A stretch of 64,000 bases of DNA from Anoplolepis gracilipes (Eukaryota; Arthropoda; Insecta; Hymenoptera; Formicidae). The stretch covers positions 7,762,501 to 7,826,500 of the forward strand of contig NC_132975.1 in the NCBI RefSeq assembly GCF_047496725.1, written 5' to 3'. A program made the translations under genes and the position numbers. Each line of letters begins with the position of its first letter. Within the stretch, counting starts at the first letter, position 1. A model generated the notes under the pieces. The model made no database searches. It saw only the letters and a program-made list of their open reading frames with translations, and was not told the DNA's origin. Of the stretch, positions 59,971-64,000 are shown one piece after another.

Positions 59971-62900
59971 ACGTGTGGACCGCGTTCGATCGCGATTTTA
60001 TGCAATTTTTACACTCGAGTTAAAAGAAATATCTATATTTTGTTTAATAATTTTTACGTTTATTATGTCGTCACAAATTTTAATTTAATTACGTAGGTAA
60101 AATTATGAGAATAACAGTAATCAAGATGAAAATTAAATCAGTCAAGTTAGAAAGAGTTTCTCTTTTAATAATTTAATAAATTTTCTTCAAAATTTAATAT
60201 ATATATATATGTATATTTGCTTTTGAAATATTGGATTTTTATAAATTCACAACCCCAGGACTTGGCTTAATATTTCCAGATAATAAGATACTTTAGTAAC
60301 ATTATTTTAATATTTTACTATTGTCGGCTGAATGGAAAATTTAAAAGTTCTTTAAAAGTAAAAGCCATTCTCCTTTTGACAAGTATGACGATGTGACTGA
60401 TAATTTCATATCTGTCTATGTACATATATTAGAATTAGACGTTCCACTTATATTTTTTTTTAATGAATTCTTATATCTTAATTATTATCTTTTCTTTAGA
60501 AAACTTGTTTAATCTTTAATAATTGTGAAATTAATAGAGAACGGTCTCATCTATTTTTATGTCACATATAATATATGTTTACTACTCTACAACACTGTTA
60601 TACAATAAAAATTATTCTCTTCTCAAAAAATTTCTCTCTTGACAAAAATACAACAGGTAGCTTATATTTTCTCATATTTGTACTAGGTTTATTACTGCAA
60701 TAAATTATTTTTCGCACTATTTTTGCATAATAGTGTTTTTTTCTACAATTTACTAATAATAATAAATCTACATAGTGTACATCATAATTTTCCAAATTTG
60801 TGTTTACAAATAAACACACAATCCATAATATCCTATGAGAATAAAACAAATTATGTTATAAAATTTTTATAGTATTTTGAAATTGATAAGATTTTGTCGA
60901 TTCCTATGTACTATTAACAATTAGATTCTGTCTGATTTCTGTTGTTGTCCTCTCTCTTTTTTTTCTATCACAGTTATTAAACATTATTAAATATTAAATT
61001 GTATATGTGTGTGTACACACACACTCACACACACACATACATCTAATTTTCTTTCAATTTTGACAAATCATAAATCGATATCAATATTATGATATTAATT
61101 ATCCTATAAAAGAGTATGATGTATTTTTTGTCAGATGTATATGTGTGTGTATGTACATGTACTTGTTTATAATTTTATATATTATTGCTTTTTATATAAT
61201 ATATAAATATACCTCAACACATGAAATTGCACTTATAATATATCAAAAATCTTATTAGAAAATGAAAACCCGTTAGCGTATTATTAAGTAGAAATGAACA
61301 TTGTATAACACGATTTCTACAGCATTCTAGTATATTATTAAAAAGTTAACGCCGTGCACGCTCTTCGGAATATAAAATACCTCACTCTGCTTTTTTAACT
61401 TCGTGGTTAACCTACATTCTACGGGTAACGAGGGCGTCTACCAATATTAAAATACATTTATTCGCGTACTTCTTATCGATCCTGAGTTTCGATCGACTTC
61501 TCATACGGTATATCTTTACAGAAACGAGGCAATTTACCATTTTCGAATGAATTTATCTTCGATATATTTTCATATTTAACATACACTATTTCATCAAAGT
61601 AGCTGGAGTTAAGGTATTAAATTCCAAAACGTTGTGAAATTTTCATAGAAATTGTATATTCTCGCAGAACCGAGATATTTGTATTCATTAAAATTTTTAC
61701 ATAAACGTATATTAAATTTCCACTTTTTGAAAAATATTTATATTATAAGTGTAACATTATCGATTATGCTTCTTCTTGTATAAAATATTGTGTGCTCTGC
61801 TTTATTTAGCATCGTAAATACTTAATATGTTTAAATTCAACTTATATATTTATTTTATTACATTTAAATTTAATTGCTATTTGTGCATAGTCCATAAATT
61901 TAAGTTAAATGTTTATGAAACCTTTTTAATATAATAATTTTTAATATAATGATGTTTAATCATGCTTTTGAATCTTTTTAAAAATTTTTTTGTAAAAATT
62001 ACCAGTTTCTGGCAGATAATGTGTTTTACAATTTACAATTATAATAGCTTACAACATTGCTCACTTATGATGCTCGTTTGTAAGATCAGGCTTAACGAGG
62101 AAAGTGTTTGGAGTAGTATAATGTATATCACATCTCTGTCAGAGACGTTCGCGCGATCGACCAATTACAACACCGATTACACATGCACGCCCACGTATTT
62201 ACACGTAATGCATAAGCCCTGTCATCGGGCTGCTTCCCGATAATCACATATACCTTTGCACAAAATCATAATGCTTACTCGACGATGAAGCAATCATTAG
62301 ATTAGATGTCTTAATTTTTTTTAGCTCTTTATAAATTTTTTAAAAATAAAATATTTATTTTTAAAAATGAGCTAAATTTTTAAAATTTTGCAAAAATACA
62401 TTCCTTTAATTTCGTTGTTTCAGTTACACGAATGGTGCCTATTTGAATCATATTATTATTACTTATGTAACTTTCCAAAATTTGATTTAGCGCGTCGCAA
62501 TTTTAATGAAGAGTCTATTTTTTTTTACATCTCCAACATCTCTGAAAAACTTTTGATCGCTTAGTAAGAAATTGCGCAAGAAATATAGCATATAATACGG
62601 AGAAATATGTTGTAGATATTTAATATGCGAAGTTATTAATAGATAATAATAGAAAAGAGTCCGAAGGAACGTTCATTCCGGAAGTATGCCGAATTCTCGA
62701 TGGGCGATGCGGCTGACGTAGAACGTGAGAGTTCGCAAGTGACGCGTGGGTGGATGCAGGTATGTAGGTACATGAGAAACGACGTAGGCGAAGCGTTGCA
62801 TTGCCACCACGCAATATTCAATCGCGCATTTTACCGATATTTGCACACTATGAATCTTTGTTTTGTGACAATCCATTAGCGATTCCAATTAAATCTGATT

Positions 62901-63204
62901 TATCAGATTACTCTAATATTTTTTATTTTTAGTTCTTTATGGCAATTAAAAAACGACGCATCTAAAAAATATAAACAGAACCTACAGTTTGATTGAAGAA
63001 TTTATAGAGATCTTGTAAGGCACATGATTTAATTATTTATACTGCAAAATTTATATAAAAAACATATCGGAGGATAAAAAATAAATTTTATATTAAAATA
63101 TATGAAAATCATACAATTCTTTCGTACAAATTAATTTTTATCAAATCTAAAATTTAACAAAACAGTATATTAAAATCATATTTACAAAATCAGTAATCTT
63201 TTCC

Positions 63205-63237
<33 letters not shown>

Positions 63238-64000
63238 GCACTCTTTTATCTATAAATTTCATTTCTAGATCATTTAATCTTTTCTCGTGAGCCTGAGACG
63301 GTTAATTAAAAATACTGGAATATTGCATGTTTAATAAAATCCCATACGTATGCCACACACACAATACATGTACATACGTACATGGCACTCGCTGCCAACT
63401 ATTACTGACATAGCCGACGACGCTCGTACTTCGTTATTGCACACAGAATCACGATGCGAATGCGAAATCGCCTAAGGACTGTTCTGTGAACACGCGTTCT
63501 TCGCAGAACCCAAAGTCGCGTTTTGCTCGAGGCTGCGACGATGAGGCGGCCGTTACGTTGCGACACGAGTGGAGAGTACGAAGTTATAATCCGGCACGGT
63601 GTAAAAGGAAGAAAACGTATTCTCCGAGGGGACGGAAACGCGAAACGCGCTTCTCGCGTTACGCAATCCTCGCTCGAGCAACGACTACGTCTTTTTCTAC
63701 CAGATGCCGAGCAGATTTAGGATCTATCGGTCTTGTTATTCCATTTGTTCTCTCTCTCTTTCTTTCTTGATTAAGTGGAATGATTCAATCGCAGATTTTG
63801 TAACATATTTTGTAGAATACATCTCAATTATATCTCAATATTTCATTGCATCAAGTTGTAATTTCCAATCTTTTTAATTATTTTAACTTATATTTGTTTA
63901 TATTTTGCAAGTTGGTTTCTTTATTATCACAGCCCATTTTATGCATAATAGAGGATAAAATAAAGTTAGAAAAAATATTTTCATTATTCTATAATAATTC
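59971..64000 (+). other. Hr3 intron continuing to the right edge
   Basis: AT-rich with islands at about 61,340-61,520, 62,080-62,240, 62,650-62,840 and 63,390-63,760, and a CT run at 63,206-63,238. No sequence able to encode the PCKVCGDKSSG start of the HR3 zinc-finger domain was seen, so the gene continues beyond the window. Confidence 0.45.
62700..62724 (+). CDS. Weak candidate first exon MGDAADVE, phase 1
   Basis: Eight codons plus C from ATG to the donor GAAC/GTGAGA, within a small GC-rich island (about 62,650-62,840). The start context is mediocre (T at -3). The final C would give Pro at the HR3 junction, as for the MDLDGEK candidate. The frame stays open past the donor for 59 codons in total, so it might equally be a chance ORF. 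Listed because it is the nearest of the phase-1 candidates to the right edge. Confidence 0.15.

Noticed and set aside
59234..60096. Long frames of 175-213 codons on both strands of the 59-kb island
   Set aside because: Several overlapping frames are open at once, a GC-content effect. Only the short MEIATSS segment with a donor is kept as a candidate.

Overview
The window looks like a piece of an insect nuclear genome, most likely hymenopteran and probably an ant. It is AT-rich non-coding DNA broken every 1-3 kb by short GC- and CpG-rich islands, with many microsatellites, small inverted-repeat elements and very long introns. There is no prokaryotic-style gene density. Long open frames without introns are almost all low-complexity or shadow frames, so real coding sequence has to be recognised as short exons bounded by splice sites.

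The one gene I recognise with confidence is Hr3 (Hr46, NR1F4), the insect ROR-type orphan nuclear receptor of the ecdysone cascade, on the + strand. Its N-terminal exon at 47,846-47,969 encodes MFEMWSAVSSKLE near the start and SSGSIK at the end. This is the layout of fly DHR3 just before the zinc-finger domain, and it ends in phase 1 with a G. The DNA-binding and ligand-binding exons are not in the window and must lie beyond 64,000. Most of the window is therefore the 5' end of Hr3: promoters, leader exons and giant introns.

Several other short ATG-containing exons on the same strand also end at a strong donor in phase 1: 6,754-6,772, 9,683-9,689, 24,680-24,866 (a glutamine-rich N-terminus), 30,627-30,648, 59,923-59,968 and 62,700-62,724. 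All would be frame-compatible with the ROR zinc-finger exon, which in vertebrates also receives very short alternative N-termini at this junction. My reading is an array of alternative Hr3 first exons over about 56 kb. Confidence falls steeply from the polyQ exon to the shortest ones. A textbook recursive splice site (polypyrimidine-CAG/GTAAG) sits at 31,859/31,860, and 75 nt after it comes a second donor. The interval is an open, symmetric 1-1 exon.

Left edge: a small three-exon + strand coding unit (1,970-3,072, 53 codons if complete, unidentified) is followed by a possible poly(A) signal. It carries a 270-bp near-perfect palindrome in its first intron. Two MITE-like elements follow (3,784-4,165 and 4,523-4,650). 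A GC- and purine-rich leader (about 4,870-6,753) then leads to the MPSTIR exon. An unidentified, well-bounded exon at 10,031-10,128 is phase-compatible with that exon, so MPSTIR could instead belong to another gene.

Middle and right: long AT-rich introns contain GC islands, locally duplicated AT-rich blocks (25 kb, 29 kb, 35 kb, 38.7 kb), small inverted repeats (20.97 kb, 31.5 kb) and simple repeats. A large CpG island at 40.4-42.2 kb, with a donor at 41,739/41,740, is a plausible untranslated leader exon. An island at 59.3-60 kb carries another candidate first exon. A DR4 nuclear-receptor site cluster at 7.88-7.93 kb would fit ecdysone control. I saw no rRNA, tRNA or CRISPR.
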